From contig CALWLD010000004.1 of the NCBI GenBank assembly GCA_944381435.1, positions 1 to 64,000 on the forward strand: a stretch of DNA of 64,000 nucleotides, in the 5' to 3' direction. The translations under genes and the position numbers were made by a program. Position 1 is the stretch's first letter, and every line of letters starts with the position of its first letter. Below are positions 47,467-56,300 of the stretch, piece by piece. The notes beneath the pieces are model-generated. The model was not told where the DNA came from and did no database searches. It saw only the letters and a program-made list of their open reading frames with translations. The DNA comes from an uncultured Clostridia bacterium (GTDB lineage Bacteria; Bacillota; Clostridia; Lachnospirales; CAG-274).

Positions 47467-47526
47467 AATATCACCCCTATGTATATATATTATATATATC
47501 GTCAAATTTATAAATTTATTTAATAA

Positions 47527-48543
47527 TTAAAATAAATTTAGGTAATAAGTTAGAGGTAGAAGCATTTGAATTATTTTTATAGGCTTTAAATATAAGCTAA
47601 AATCTATAAATATAGGACAAATTATTAAACTTAAGATAATAAATACAGGAAAAGAAGTATATAACATATATTTATTAGGAATTAAGAAATACAATATTTC
47701 TATAAATGCTACCAACGCTATAAAATATATTAGCATATATCCTATTTCTTTTAATATATTTTCTCCTATCCCAAAGGTAAATATTAATATTAATCCCATT
47801 AAAATAGCCATAAATATAGGGATAATAATACTTATTTGAGATATTATAAATTTTTGTTTTTTATTTATTTTCCTTAATATAAATTTATTTTCATATGCAT
47901 TAGTTAAACCAAATAAAGCAATTATAAAAATGTATAACCCTATAAACTCTCTTATAGGTGATATGTTTTTATCAGCTGTTAAAGGCTTATTATCTATTGT
48001 TTCATACTGTATTTTAAATGTTTCATCATTATCTATATAATAATTAAAATATTTATTTATGTTTTCATTTAGCTCATTTATGTTGTAACCTTCAAAGTTA
48101 TCTTGTAAATATTTAAGTAAAAAATCACTAGATAATGCATCTAAAATTTGAGCAAAAACAACTTCATAAGATATTTTATAAATATTACTATCATTTACGT
48201 TTAAAATGGTAACTTTGTTTTCTATATCACCATTTAATATGCTATTTAAAAAGTTTTCTTTAAATATATATCCACACTCTAAATCACCTTTTAAAATATG
48301 GTCTTTTAAAGTTTTTTTATCAGTATAAGGTAAAAATTTAAAAATACCTTTATATTCTATAAGCTTTTCACCTATTATTTCATCATTTTTATCTTCTATA
48401 TAAAATCCTATATTTATAGTGTTACTTTCTATATTATCGTTTTTGTTATCAACAAAAAATAAAGATATAAAAACTATTATAGCAAAAATTATTAAAGCAT
48501 ATTTCTGTTTATAAACATATTGTTTTATAAAAATATTTAACAT
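47527..48543 (-). CDS. ABC-2 type transporter permease, subunit 2
   Basis: A 338-residue membrane protein with one N-terminal helix (about 12-30), an extracytoplasmic domain (30-205) and about five C-terminal helices, the layout of ABC-2 exporter permeases. ATG 48541-48543 is the start because GGAGAGG, part of an upstream in-frame ATG codon region, is its ribosome site. It lies 2 nt after the sister permease. With 48546 and the ATPase 49741 it forms a heteromeric exporter; the substrate is unknown. Confidence 0.8.
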   Translation of the reverse strand: MLNIFIKQYVYKQKYALIIFAIIVFISLFFVDNKNDNIESNTINIGFYIEDKNDEIIGEKLIEYKGIFKFLPYTDKKTLKDHILKGDLECGYIFKENFLNSILNGDIENKVTILNVNDSNIYKISYEVVFAQILDALSSDFLLKYLQDNFEGYNINELNENINKYFNYYIDNDETFKIQYETIDNKPLTADKNISPIREFIGLYIFIIALFGLTNAYENKFILRKINKKQKFIISQISIIIPIFMAILMGLILIFTFGIGENILKEIGYMLIYFIALVAFIEILYFLIPNKYMLYTSFPVFIILSLIICPIFIDFSLYLKPIKIIQMLLPLTYYLNLF

Positions 48544-48545
48544 AT

Positions 48546-49739
48546 CTAACCTCTCCATTTATTAGCTAAAAATTTATAATGTAAGCTACCTATAACAAGG
48601 GATAACATACCTATTATTAATGAATATATAACATTAAAATTACCTATTTTAAAAGCATTTATTAAGTCTTTTCGCCAATAATAATAAGGCATAAACCTGG
48701 CTAAATTATTTGTATAATTAGGTAAAAATATGCTAGGTATAAAATCACCACATATAAACATAGCTGTAATAGCTAATAAAAATATAATTGCTAAAGATGT
48801 ATTGCTAGTACTTAAAATTTGCATAATTAATCTTATAAAAAAAGTTATGGAAAAAACAACAATAACCATAGAAAAAAGATTTATGTTAAAATCTATAAGG
48901 TTGGCGTTTAAATTTATTAAATATATAATTCCTGTTAAAATGCTAGCTAAAATACTCATTATTATAGCAAAAGATATGTTTTTATAAATATATATAGTAT
49001 AATAACTTTTACCATAAGAATGTATTAACCTTTCTATGCTACTAGGCTTATTTTTGAAAAAATATCCATAAGATATAGCAATAAAGGAAACAAATATTAA
49101 TATAACAGATATTATATAATATTCTATTAATGATATCTTATCTGCTATTTTGACTTCTTCTATTTCAAATATATCTTGCCTATATAAGTTATTTTTTAAA
49201 TAAAAATAATTTATATAGTTTTCTGTATCTTTTATTTTATCATATAAACCTAAATCTTCACAAATATCTGCACCTGCATATATGCTAGCTTGTGATATAG
49301 AGAGCATTTCGTTAAAAACTTCTGTTAGCTCTTTAAAAACCTTAGCCTCTATCCCTCCTATATGCTCATTTAAAATAACTTTAGCAGGCGTATTTTTACC
49401 ATTTATTATATTTTTAAAAGTATTTTCAGGTATTTTAACTACCGCATAAGTTTCATTATTTTTAAGCTTTTCTTCTGCTGTTTTTTCATCTACAAGCTCT
49501 AAGGTTATAAAATCTTTTGTGCTATCCATTTTGTTTACAAAATCTTTTATAAAATCATTTATAAAATCTTCTTCATAAGAAACAACAGAAATATTTATAT
49601 TAGCAAGCTTACTATCATACATAGCATTAGGGCTAAATATACCAATTAATAAAAAAATACCTCCTATAAAAACACCAGAAAAAATAGTATATGGTATTAG
49701 CTTTATATATCTTTTAATTTCCAAAAAAATATAGTTCAT
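48546..49739 (-). CDS. ABC-2 type transporter permease, subunit 1
   Basis: A 397-residue permease: one N-terminal helix (about 14-34), a large external domain (35-205) and six C-terminal helices (from about 208). It resembles YhgE/ABC-2 permeases such as those for drugs, lantibiotics or polysaccharide precursors. It starts 1 nt after the ATPase stop and ends 2 nt before the second permease, so the three genes form a tight operon. It probably heterodimerises with the product of 47527-48543. Confidence 0.82.
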   Translation of the reverse strand: MNYIFLEIKRYIKLIPYTIFSGVFIGGIFLLIGIFSPNAMYDSKLANINISVVSYEEDFINDFIKDFVNKMDSTKDFITLELVDEKTAEEKLKNNETYAVVKIPENTFKNIINGKNTPAKVILNEHIGGIEAKVFKELTEVFNEMLSISQASIYAGADICEDLGLYDKIKDTENYINYFYLKNNLYRQDIFEIEEVKIADKISLIEYYIISVILIFVSFIAISYGYFFKNKPSSIERLIHSYGKSYYTIYIYKNISFAIIMSILASILTGIIYLINLNANLIDFNINLFSMVIVVFSITFFIRLIMQILSTSNTSLAIIFLLAITAMFICGDFIPSIFLPNYTNNLARFMPYYYWRKDLINAFKIGNFNVIYSLIIGMLSLVIGSLHYKFLANKWRG

Positions 49740-49740
49740 A

Positions 49741-50391
49741 TTATTGCACCTTTATATAATTTTCTATTATATCTTTAATGTTCATATTTTTATCTACAAT
49801 CTCTATTTTTTTATTTTTTATAGCTATTATTTCATCACATATGCTAAGCTCACTTTCATCGTGAGTAACAAGTATAACTATCCCTCCTGTAGATTTAAAA
49901 TATTTTATAGTGTTTTTAAGCTCTTGTTTAAAAACTAAATCTAGGGCATTGCTAGGCTCATCTAATATCAATATATTAGGCTTTTTTAGCAAAGCTATTA
50001 CTATGCTTACACGCTTTTTCATACCGCCAGATAAAATAGAAACTTTCTTCTTAAGCATATCTTTTATTTTAAATATTTCATATAAATTTTCTATATAATC
50101 ATTATCTATGTTTTTCTTATTAAATTTTTTCCAAAGCTCTAAATTATCTTTAACGCTAAGTTCTTCAAAAAGTGGATTATCTTGAGGAACATACCCTATT
50201 AAATCATTATTTTCAAATTCTATTTTCCCGCTATCTGCCTTTTGTATCCCAGCTATAATATCTAATAAAGTAGATTTTCCTGTACCGTTAGAGCCTATTA
50301 AGCCAATGCATTTACCATAGCTTGTGGTGTAATTTATTTTATCTAAAATAACATTATTCTTAAACTTTTTGCTTATGTTTACAATCTTCAT
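49741..50391 (-). CDS. ABC transporter ATPase
   Basis: A 216-residue ATPase of the ABC-2 exporter type. The Walker A is GSNGTGKSTLLD (about 33-44), the Q-loop is YVPQDNPLF, the signature is LSGGMKKRVSI, and the Walker B is ILILDEPSNALD followed by VTHDESE. It is first in the operon with the permeases at 48546 and 47527. A long terminator from the VanW gene lies upstream (50406-50445), so the operon should have its own promoter. Confidence 0.92.
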   Translation of the reverse strand: MKIVNISKKFKNNVILDKINYTTSYGKCIGLIGSNGTGKSTLLDIIAGIQKADSGKIEFENNDLIGYVPQDNPLFEELSVKDNLELWKKFNKKNIDNDYIENLYEIFKIKDMLKKKVSILSGGMKKRVSIVIALLKKPNILILDEPSNALDLVFKQELKNTIKYFKSTGGIVILVTHDESELSICDEIIAIKNKKIEIVDKNMNIKDIIENYIKVQ

Positions 50392-50405
50392 TTTTTCCCT
50401 TTCTT

Positions 50406-50445
50406 AAAACTATAAGGTATGGTTTTTACCATACCTTATAGTTTT
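50406..50445 (-). terminator. Terminator after the VanW gene
   Basis: AAAACTATAAGGTATGG and its complement flank TTTTTA, a 17-bp stem beginning at the VanW stop codon. Confidence 0.8.
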
Positions 50446-52066
50446 AATTTGTATTTTCTATTTGTTCTGTATTTTCTAAAGATGTTTCTTGGTTTGTTTC
50501 TATAACATCTGTTGTAGATTGTGTTAAATCTGTACTTATAGTATCTTCTGTAGAATTAGTTGTTTCTATTGTTTCTTCTGTTATTATAGGTTCTGTTTTA
50601 TTTTCTGTATTTTCTTCAATTATTGTAGAATCATCTATGCTAGTTATAGTTTCACCATCTATGTTAGCAACCTCTTGAGCTTTATCTTTGTTAGTTCCAA
50701 CTAGCACTTCTTCTGCCCTTGGCTTATAATAACTGTTATTAACTAAAAGCTTTTCTGTAAGCTTTCCATCAACATAAACTAATTTATATAATTTATATTT
50801 GTATCCTTTAAGAGGCTTAACTTCTACCTTTTCTTCCCCTTCTTTTAGCTCTTCTGTTTCTTTTACAACTCTAGGCCCAGGCTCAATAACTTCAACTAAA
50901 GCATTTTCAAATTTTAAGCTACGATTATCTGGCCTTTCGTCATATCCATAAATAGAGCATACAACTTCATTATCTGTAACATAACTTTCTATATATATAG
51001 GATAGTTAGTAGAGTTTTTAAATTTAAAGTCTATATAATCTCCTGCTAATGTGGCATCATAACCATAGTCTAAGTATCCAACTTTTAAGGAGTGGTTTTG
51101 TCTTTCTACAACATCTACCTCCGAATATAAAACAGCGTTATATAGAGTACTAGATATTTGACAAACGCCTCCGCCATATTCATCTACAAACTTACCGTTT
51201 AATATGGTAGGTGCTGGTTTATATCCGTTAGCCTTTGTTGTTTCACCAAATTTTTCGTTTGTAGAAAAAACTTCTCCAGGATATAAAATAGTACCATCTA
51301 TCCTGCTAGCAGCTATTTCCATATTGATAATACGGTTGTTATCGCTTCCACCTTTATTTGTATATTTTGTAGAAAATGTTCCTAAGTTATCTTGTACTTT
51401 GCTAAGGTCGCTAGCTTTATATTGTGGCTCTGTTTCTTTAGCTATAATCTCTATGTTGGCATCACCTCGTGTTATCAAAGCCTTTTCTAACTGTTGATAA
51501 GTAGTTTCAAAATCTACTTTTAAACCGTTATTACCATCTAAAACAACAAAGCTACCATTTTCTCTTTTTAATGTTGCATTTTTAGGTTCTATTTCTATTT
51601 CCTTACATATTTCTGTAAGCTTTTCTTTAGCTTTTTCTTCTTCTATAACTTTGCTAATTGGTATGTCTTCTTTGTTTTCCTCTAATGATTTTATAGCTTT
51701 TATTCTTTCTTTTTCGCTACCTGTTCTGCCAACATTATAAGCCTCTGTTATAGCTTGCTCCTTGTTTAAGCTTACTCCAAAATCTGATTTATTAAAAACA
51801 TACTGTTTTTCTTTGTAATTTAAAGTTATTTTTTCATCTAAATTATCACTTTCTAAAGCTATTCTTGCCTCTTCTTTAGACATATTAGAAACATTTATTC
51901 CCTGTATAAAAACATTGTTATATATGTTAGGGTTGTTAAGCATCTCTTTATTTTCTGCTTCTACCTTAAGAAACATAACACCTGTTAATATCCCAACTAT
52001 TAACAATATAGATAAAATAGCTATAGTTATTAATAAGCCTTTATTACCTTTTTCTACATTAGACAC
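50444..52066 (-). CDS. VanW family protein with peptidoglycan-binding domain
   Basis: A 540-residue membrane-anchored exported protein: a helix at about 11-32, a PG-binding-4 (YoaR-like) domain (about 45-225), a VanW domain with GGGVCQISSTLYNAVLYSEV (about 285-305) and a G5-like segment (EVIEPGPRVVKETEE). A low-complexity Glu/Thr tail (460-540) ends the protein. VanW was named from vancomycin-resistance clusters but its activity is unknown. The start is GTG 52064-52066 with a GGAGG site. It follows two DUF4097 genes with short gaps (22 and 12 nt), suggesting one envelope-stress operon. It is not evidence of vancomycin resistance. Confidence 0.85.
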   Translation of the reverse strand: MSNVEKGNKGLLITIAILSILLIVGILTGVMFLKVEAENKEMLNNPNIYNNVFIQGINVSNMSKEEARIALESDNLDEKITLNYKEKQYVFNKSDFGVSLNKEQAITEAYNVGRTGSEKERIKAIKSLEENKEDIPISKVIEEEKAKEKLTEICKEIEIEPKNATLKRENGSFVVLDGNNGLKVDFETTYQQLEKALITRGDANIEIIAKETEPQYKASDLSKVQDNLGTFSTKYTNKGGSDNNRIINMEIAASRIDGTILYPGEVFSTNEKFGETTKANGYKPAPTILNGKFVDEYGGGVCQISSTLYNAVLYSEVDVVERQNHSLKVGYLDYGYDATLAGDYIDFKFKNSTNYPIYIESYVTDNEVVCSIYGYDERPDNRSLKFENALVEVIEPGPRVVKETEELKEGEEKVEVKPLKGYKYKLYKLVYVDGKLTEKLLVNNSYYKPRAEEVLVGTNKDKAQEVANIDGETITSIDDSTIIEENTENKTEPIITEETIETTNSTEDTISTDLTQSTTDVIETNQETSLENTEQIENTN

Positions 52067-52087
52067 TACTCGTTACCTCCGAATAAT

Positions 52088-53026
52088 TTATTTTAAAATT
52101 ATGGAAGAGTTAGACGTTTTTAAAGATAAATTTAAACTTTTATAAGCTTTATCTGGATTTTCTGTTTTAGCAGAAACTTCGTTTTTATTATTTTTGCTAT
52201 ACTCTAGGTTATTTTTTTCTATCATTATATTTCCGTTAGATGTTTTGGCATCTATGTTGTAATTAATGTTATTGCTATCAAGCTTAAGGGATATTTTGCC
52301 ATTTTGGTTTTGTATATCCCATTTATACTTATCATAGCTAGATAAACTTTCATTTTTAAATATATTTATACTGCCATTTGTATTTGCACCTTCTATATCT
52401 TTAACATCACAGTTATCTATTTCTATGCTACCATTCATATTTTCAACTTTTAAATCTTGTGATATAGAATCTTCAATAGCTATGCTAGCATTTAAGTTTT
52501 CCACTTGTATTTTTTCACCTTTAAAAGACTGTATATATATTTTGCCATTCATAGATTTTAAAGATAAATCTTTAGCTTGTAAATTTTCTACTTCTGTTTT
52601 AGAATTGATAGCTAATACATTTACATTTTTAAAATGGTTAAAAGGTACTAAAGCATCAATGGAAACTTCTTTAAATTTAGTTTCGTCATAGTTCATAACA
52701 TAACCTTTTTTATTATCTTTATAAAAATCTAAAGTATGCCCATCTTCTTTTAATATATATTGTGTATTTAATATTATTTCGGTTCCTTCATAACCTTTTA
52801 TAGCAATATTTCCGTTTAAAGCCTTAATCTCTAGCTTGTTTTTATCATCTGATACGTTAAGTTTAAATTCTTCTTGTATAGTTTCCCCTTTGTTGTAGCT
52901 TACTTCCTTTACATAATATTTTTTATAATATTTAATGCTAGTTAAAGCTACAAGGACAGCTATAAAGCACAGTATTAAAACTTTTGTTTTTCTATCTGCT
53001 ATGTTGCTTTCATTCCTGTTTTCCAT
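52088..53026 (-). CDS. Membrane-anchored DUF4097 protein
   Basis: A 312-residue protein with a cytoplasmic N-terminus, a membrane helix (about 13-30) and an exported beta-helix-like DUF4097 domain made of repeats (KALNGNIAIKGYEGTEI, LSLKSMNGKIYIQSFKG, KVENMNGSIEIDNCDV). DUF4097 proteins such as LiaG/YvlB are linked to cell-envelope stress systems. It is homologous to the next gene upstream over the whole DUF4097 part, so the two are tandem paralogues, one membrane-bound and one soluble. Confidence 0.8.
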   Translation of the reverse strand: MENRNESNIADRKTKVLILCFIAVLVALTSIKYYKKYYVKEVSYNKGETIQEEFKLNVSDDKNKLEIKALNGNIAIKGYEGTEIILNTQYILKEDGHTLDFYKDNKKGYVMNYDETKFKEVSIDALVPFNHFKNVNVLAINSKTEVENLQAKDLSLKSMNGKIYIQSFKGEKIQVENLNASIAIEDSISQDLKVENMNGSIEIDNCDVKDIEGANTNGSINIFKNESLSSYDKYKWDIQNQNGKISLKLDSNNINYNIDAKTSNGNIMIEKNNLEYSKNNKNEVSAKTENPDKAYKSLNLSLKTSNSSIILK

Positions 53027-53037
53027 CTTAAACTCTC

Positions 53038-54105
53038 CTAACTTAAAATTATAGTAGAGTTAGCAGTTTCTAGTGTTAAGTTTAAGTTTTTAAACAAGCT
53101 ATTGAAATTTTCTGTTTTTGCTAAAACTCTGTAATCATTTTTTTCAGAATATACAAGATTGTTTTTTAATATATTAACTTTACCAAGAGTGGTTCTTGCA
53201 TCTATATTATAATTAACATTATCTGTATTTATTTCTATGTTTATATGGTTATTTTGAGTTTCTAGCTTCCAGTTATAATCATCAAATTGGTTTAAATAAT
53301 CATTTATAACGCTTATCTCTCCATTAAGAACATCTACTGATATATTTTTTATATCAATATTATTTAATTTAACATAATTATTTATGTTATTTATTTTTAA
53401 ATCGTTGGCTTTTATATTTCTAACAATTAATTTACCATTAATGTTATTTATATTTATATTTTCTCCTTCACTATTTTCTATTATACCATTACATCTAGAT
53501 GTTTCGCAAAATATATTTTCAAAATTAACAGAATCTAAAGAAAAATTAGAGTTTAAACCATTTAATGAAATATTTTTAAAGTATTTTTTAGGAACTAAAG
53601 CCTCTAATGAAACCTTTTCAAAATCCTGTTCTTTAAAGTTTAATATATATTTTTTATTATCTGTATTATAAAAATCTATAAAGCTATTATCACTTTTAGG
53701 TATATATAAAACTTTTAATGTTAATTTATCTCCATTATATCCCTTTAAAACCATTTCCCCATTTAATGATTTTAAATCTAGGTTGTTTGCTCCTTCATTT
53801 AATAAAAAATTGTATTCTTTACAAAGATTATTTTTGTTGGAAGATATGTTTGTGTTTTTAATAACATTTTTAATTTCTTTTTCTACCTCTTGATATATTT
53901 TAGAAGTTTTTTTAGCCAAAACTTGTGTTGTGCTAGATATTTTACTCATAATTTTAGAAAAATCTATTGATTGGTTGTTATTATAATTATTATTACCTGT
54001 GTTTTGGCCTTTACCTTCTATAGCAGATAAAAGCTTGCTAGCTTCCTCTGCTGTAATCTCACCATTTTCAAGCATTTTTAATATTTTTATTCTTTCGTTT
54101 TTCAT
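53038..54105 (-). CDS. YvlB-like DUF4097 protein
   Basis: A 355-residue protein with an N-terminal short helical hairpin (ERIKILKMLENGEITAEEAS, as in YvlB and SHOCT-like domains) and a C-terminal DUF4097 beta domain from about residue 95 with repeats (DLKSLNGEMVLKGYNGD, NININNINGKLIVRNIKA). No signal peptide or helix anchor is seen, so it is probably cytoplasmic. The tandem paralogue downstream is membrane-anchored. The pair could be sensor-like partners of the VanW protein in the same operon (inference from context). Confidence 0.8.
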   Translation of the reverse strand: MKNERIKILKMLENGEITAEEASKLLSAIEGKGQNTGNNNYNNNQSIDFSKIMSKISSTTQVLAKKTSKIYQEVEKEIKNVIKNTNISSNKNNLCKEYNFLLNEGANNLDLKSLNGEMVLKGYNGDKLTLKVLYIPKSDNSFIDFYNTDNKKYILNFKEQDFEKVSLEALVPKKYFKNISLNGLNSNFSLDSVNFENIFCETSRCNGIIENSEGENININNINGKLIVRNIKANDLKINNINNYVKLNNIDIKNISVDVLNGEISVINDYLNQFDDYNWKLETQNNHINIEINTDNVNYNIDARTTLGKVNILKNNLVYSEKNDYRVLAKTENFNSLFKNLNLTLETANSTIILS

Positions 54106-54172
54106 AAAATCACTCCTAAAAAATTTCTTATTATTTAATAATACGAAAATTTTTTAATTAAGTTTAATGATT

Positions 54173-56170
54173 TTATTTAATTATTTCATCGTAATCTATA
54201 ACCCATTTATCTTCTATGTAGCTAGCTTTTATTTTATGTGTCATATATACTACTTTTATATTCCCTTTATCTTCTATTTGTATAGCCTCTCTAACAATAG
54301 CTTCTAAGTATGTATCCTCTATGTTTTTAGATAAGATGCTTATAGTGCTTTTCTTTTTGCCTTGTTGTAAAGAATTATATTGGTTTTTAAGCATTTCATC
54401 ATTTAAAACTTCATTTGAAAAACCAGAAGGCTTACCTTCTACCCTAGATACAAAAGCTTTTTCAAGGTTTTCTTCTACTACTTGATGTGAGATAATTTCT
54501 CTTTGCATAGAACGGCTTAAACTTATAGGTATGCTAACATCATCTTCTTTAATAAGCATAGATTTAATGTTTATAAATACATTATCTTCAGATGTAGATT
54601 TTAGCATACTATATTGTTGTTTATCTAGTTTAAATATAATATCTGTACCATATCTTGCTGATTTTATCTCTGTAGGTGATATTATAAGCTCAATACCATT
54701 AGGTAAGTTAGCTATAATTTCAGCATCTAATTTAACTTCTATATGGTTAAAATCATCTGGTCTGTTTTCTATTGATTTATTTATATCTTCTGCGTGAGCA
54801 ACTAAAACATATGTATCTTCAAAATTAGGCATACCTTCTATAAATAACTCATAGTTATCAAATTTATAAGTTGTATCTCCTGATTTTACACTATTTAATG
54901 ATACTTTTTCATTTATTGTATATTTTTTATATAAATTTTTAAATTCTAAAACAACAGTTCCATCTTTATTCTCAATATTTTTAAAGTCCATTCTACCTAT
55001 AATTTTATTATCTATGTTAGAAGCAACAGGCTTGTTAGAAAGAGGTTCTATGTATACTTCATTTTCTTTAAGCTTTATATAATTGCTTTCACCTAAAGCT
55101 CCTTGTTGTATCTCATAGCTAATGTTATCCTTAGGCTCTATAGTATAATCTATCCTAGAAAATCTATCAGAAAACTGTGCATAATTAATGTCTATATTGT
55201 AATCTCCAAAGTTATTTTTTATATCTCCATTTATATATTTTATATCTTCTTTTATTAAATGTGCTGTAAATTCTAGGTTAAATACAGCTTTTTCCCCTGT
55301 TTCAATACTTTCAAAGATTAATTCAAGGTTTTCTATTTCTCCTTCTATAGAGTTAAACCTTAAAATAGTTGCATTTTCATCATTACCATTATTGGTAAAA
55401 TCTAAATCCATTACATATAAGCTATTATTTTTATCTGTAAGTACAACATTATATTTTTTAACATCTATATTATTTTTGAAATAAAAAGTAGTATTTAATT
55501 CATTTATATGTACTTTTTCTAAAATTAATGTTTCCCCATTTATATTTTTAGCCATATCAAAATAAACTGTGTTTTCATCTTCTGGAGTATATTTAGATAT
55601 AAGGTTGTCTTTTTTTATTTCTTCTTGTATAGCAATATTGTTAGCTCTTTTTATTGCAATTGTAAAAAATATTATTGTTGTTATAATTAAGATTGTTAAA
55701 AATATTATTGCACTAAATATTATTACTGTATGCTTGTCTAATTTTCTTTTTGATTTTTCATCAAAGTCTTGAGCTTCTTCATCTGTTATCTCTTCTTCTA
55801 AAGCTTCTTCATCTAATGATTGTTCTTCTTCTCCTTCTTCTATATTATTGTTCTCTTCATATTCTTTTATGTTTTCTAACTTTTCTATAACTGCTTTTTC
55901 ATCTATTTCTTTATTGTCATAAATAGAAATATCGTTTACAACATCTGTTTCTATATCATCTATAGATATTTCTTCGTCTTGTTGCATAAGCATATCAAGC
56001 TCTTCTTGTGATAGCCCTTCAAATGTATCTGTGCTTTGGCTTAAATCTATAATTTCTTCTTCTGATTGATTTAATAAATTAATTATATCTTCAAGCTCTT
56101 GATTTTCATTTTCATTCTTCTCTTTATCATCTGATAACCCTAGTTGTTTTTCTAATTCTTCAATATCCAT
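54173..56170 (-). CDS. Large acidic membrane protein of unknown function
   Basis: A 665-residue protein: residues 1-145 are extremely acidic and low-complexity (Glu/Asp runs, DEEALEEEITDEEAQ), a single membrane helix lies at about 148-172, and a large exported domain of about 490 residues with beta-rich repeats follows. The exported part has several tandem beta-sandwich-like units (ILEKVHINELNTTFYFKNN, LEFTAHLIKEDI), like DUF4179/DUF5643 proteins. The topology resembles sigma-factor regulators or sensor-like proteins, but no anti-sigma motif was found. The AGGAGG site overlaps the stop region of the 37-residue gene upstream. Confidence 0.6.
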   Translation of the reverse strand: MDIEELEKQLGLSDDKEKNENENQELEDIINLLNQSEEEIIDLSQSTDTFEGLSQEELDMLMQQDEEISIDDIETDVVNDISIYDNKEIDEKAVIEKLENIKEYEENNNIEEGEEEQSLDEEALEEEITDEEAQDFDEKSKRKLDKHTVIIFSAIIFLTILIITTIIFFTIAIKRANNIAIQEEIKKDNLISKYTPEDENTVYFDMAKNINGETLILEKVHINELNTTFYFKNNIDVKKYNVVLTDKNNSLYVMDLDFTNNGNDENATILRFNSIEGEIENLELIFESIETGEKAVFNLEFTAHLIKEDIKYINGDIKNNFGDYNIDINYAQFSDRFSRIDYTIEPKDNISYEIQQGALGESNYIKLKENEVYIEPLSNKPVASNIDNKIIGRMDFKNIENKDGTVVLEFKNLYKKYTINEKVSLNSVKSGDTTYKFDNYELFIEGMPNFEDTYVLVAHAEDINKSIENRPDDFNHIEVKLDAEIIANLPNGIELIISPTEIKSARYGTDIIFKLDKQQYSMLKSTSEDNVFINIKSMLIKEDDVSIPISLSRSMQREIISHQVVEENLEKAFVSRVEGKPSGFSNEVLNDEMLKNQYNSLQQGKKKSTISILSKNIEDTYLEAIVREAIQIEDKGNIKVVYMTHKIKASYIEDKWVIDYDEIIK

Positions 56171-56182
56171 AACTTCCTCCTG

Positions 56183-56296
56183 TTAAGCAAATAAACCTAA
56201 TAATGGCATAGCCAAGCTAACTAACATAGATAAAACTAATATAATAGCTATTATCTGTACTATTAACCTTTTTTGTTCTTTTTTACTTTTTTTCAT
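56183..56296 (-). CDS. 37-residue membrane microprotein
   Basis: ATG 56294-56296, with a GAGGTGA site that overlaps the helicase stop (TGA), opens a frame MKKSKKEQKRLIVQIIAIIL continuing with a Leu/Met/Val-rich helix and ending MPLLGLFA at TAA 56183. A basic head followed by one membrane helix resembles DUF4044-type microproteins of Firmicutes. The next gene's AGGAGG lies directly after its stop. The tight spacing on both sides supports it as a translated gene, easily missed by gene finders. Confidence 0.65.
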   Translation of the reverse strand: MKKSKKEQKRLIVQIIAIILVLSMLVSLAMPLLGLFA

Positions 56297-56300
56297 TAAA

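Noticed and set aside
50444..52066. Vancomycin-resistance locus
   Set aside because: VanW alone is common in Clostridia. No vanH/A/X or vanRS genes are present.
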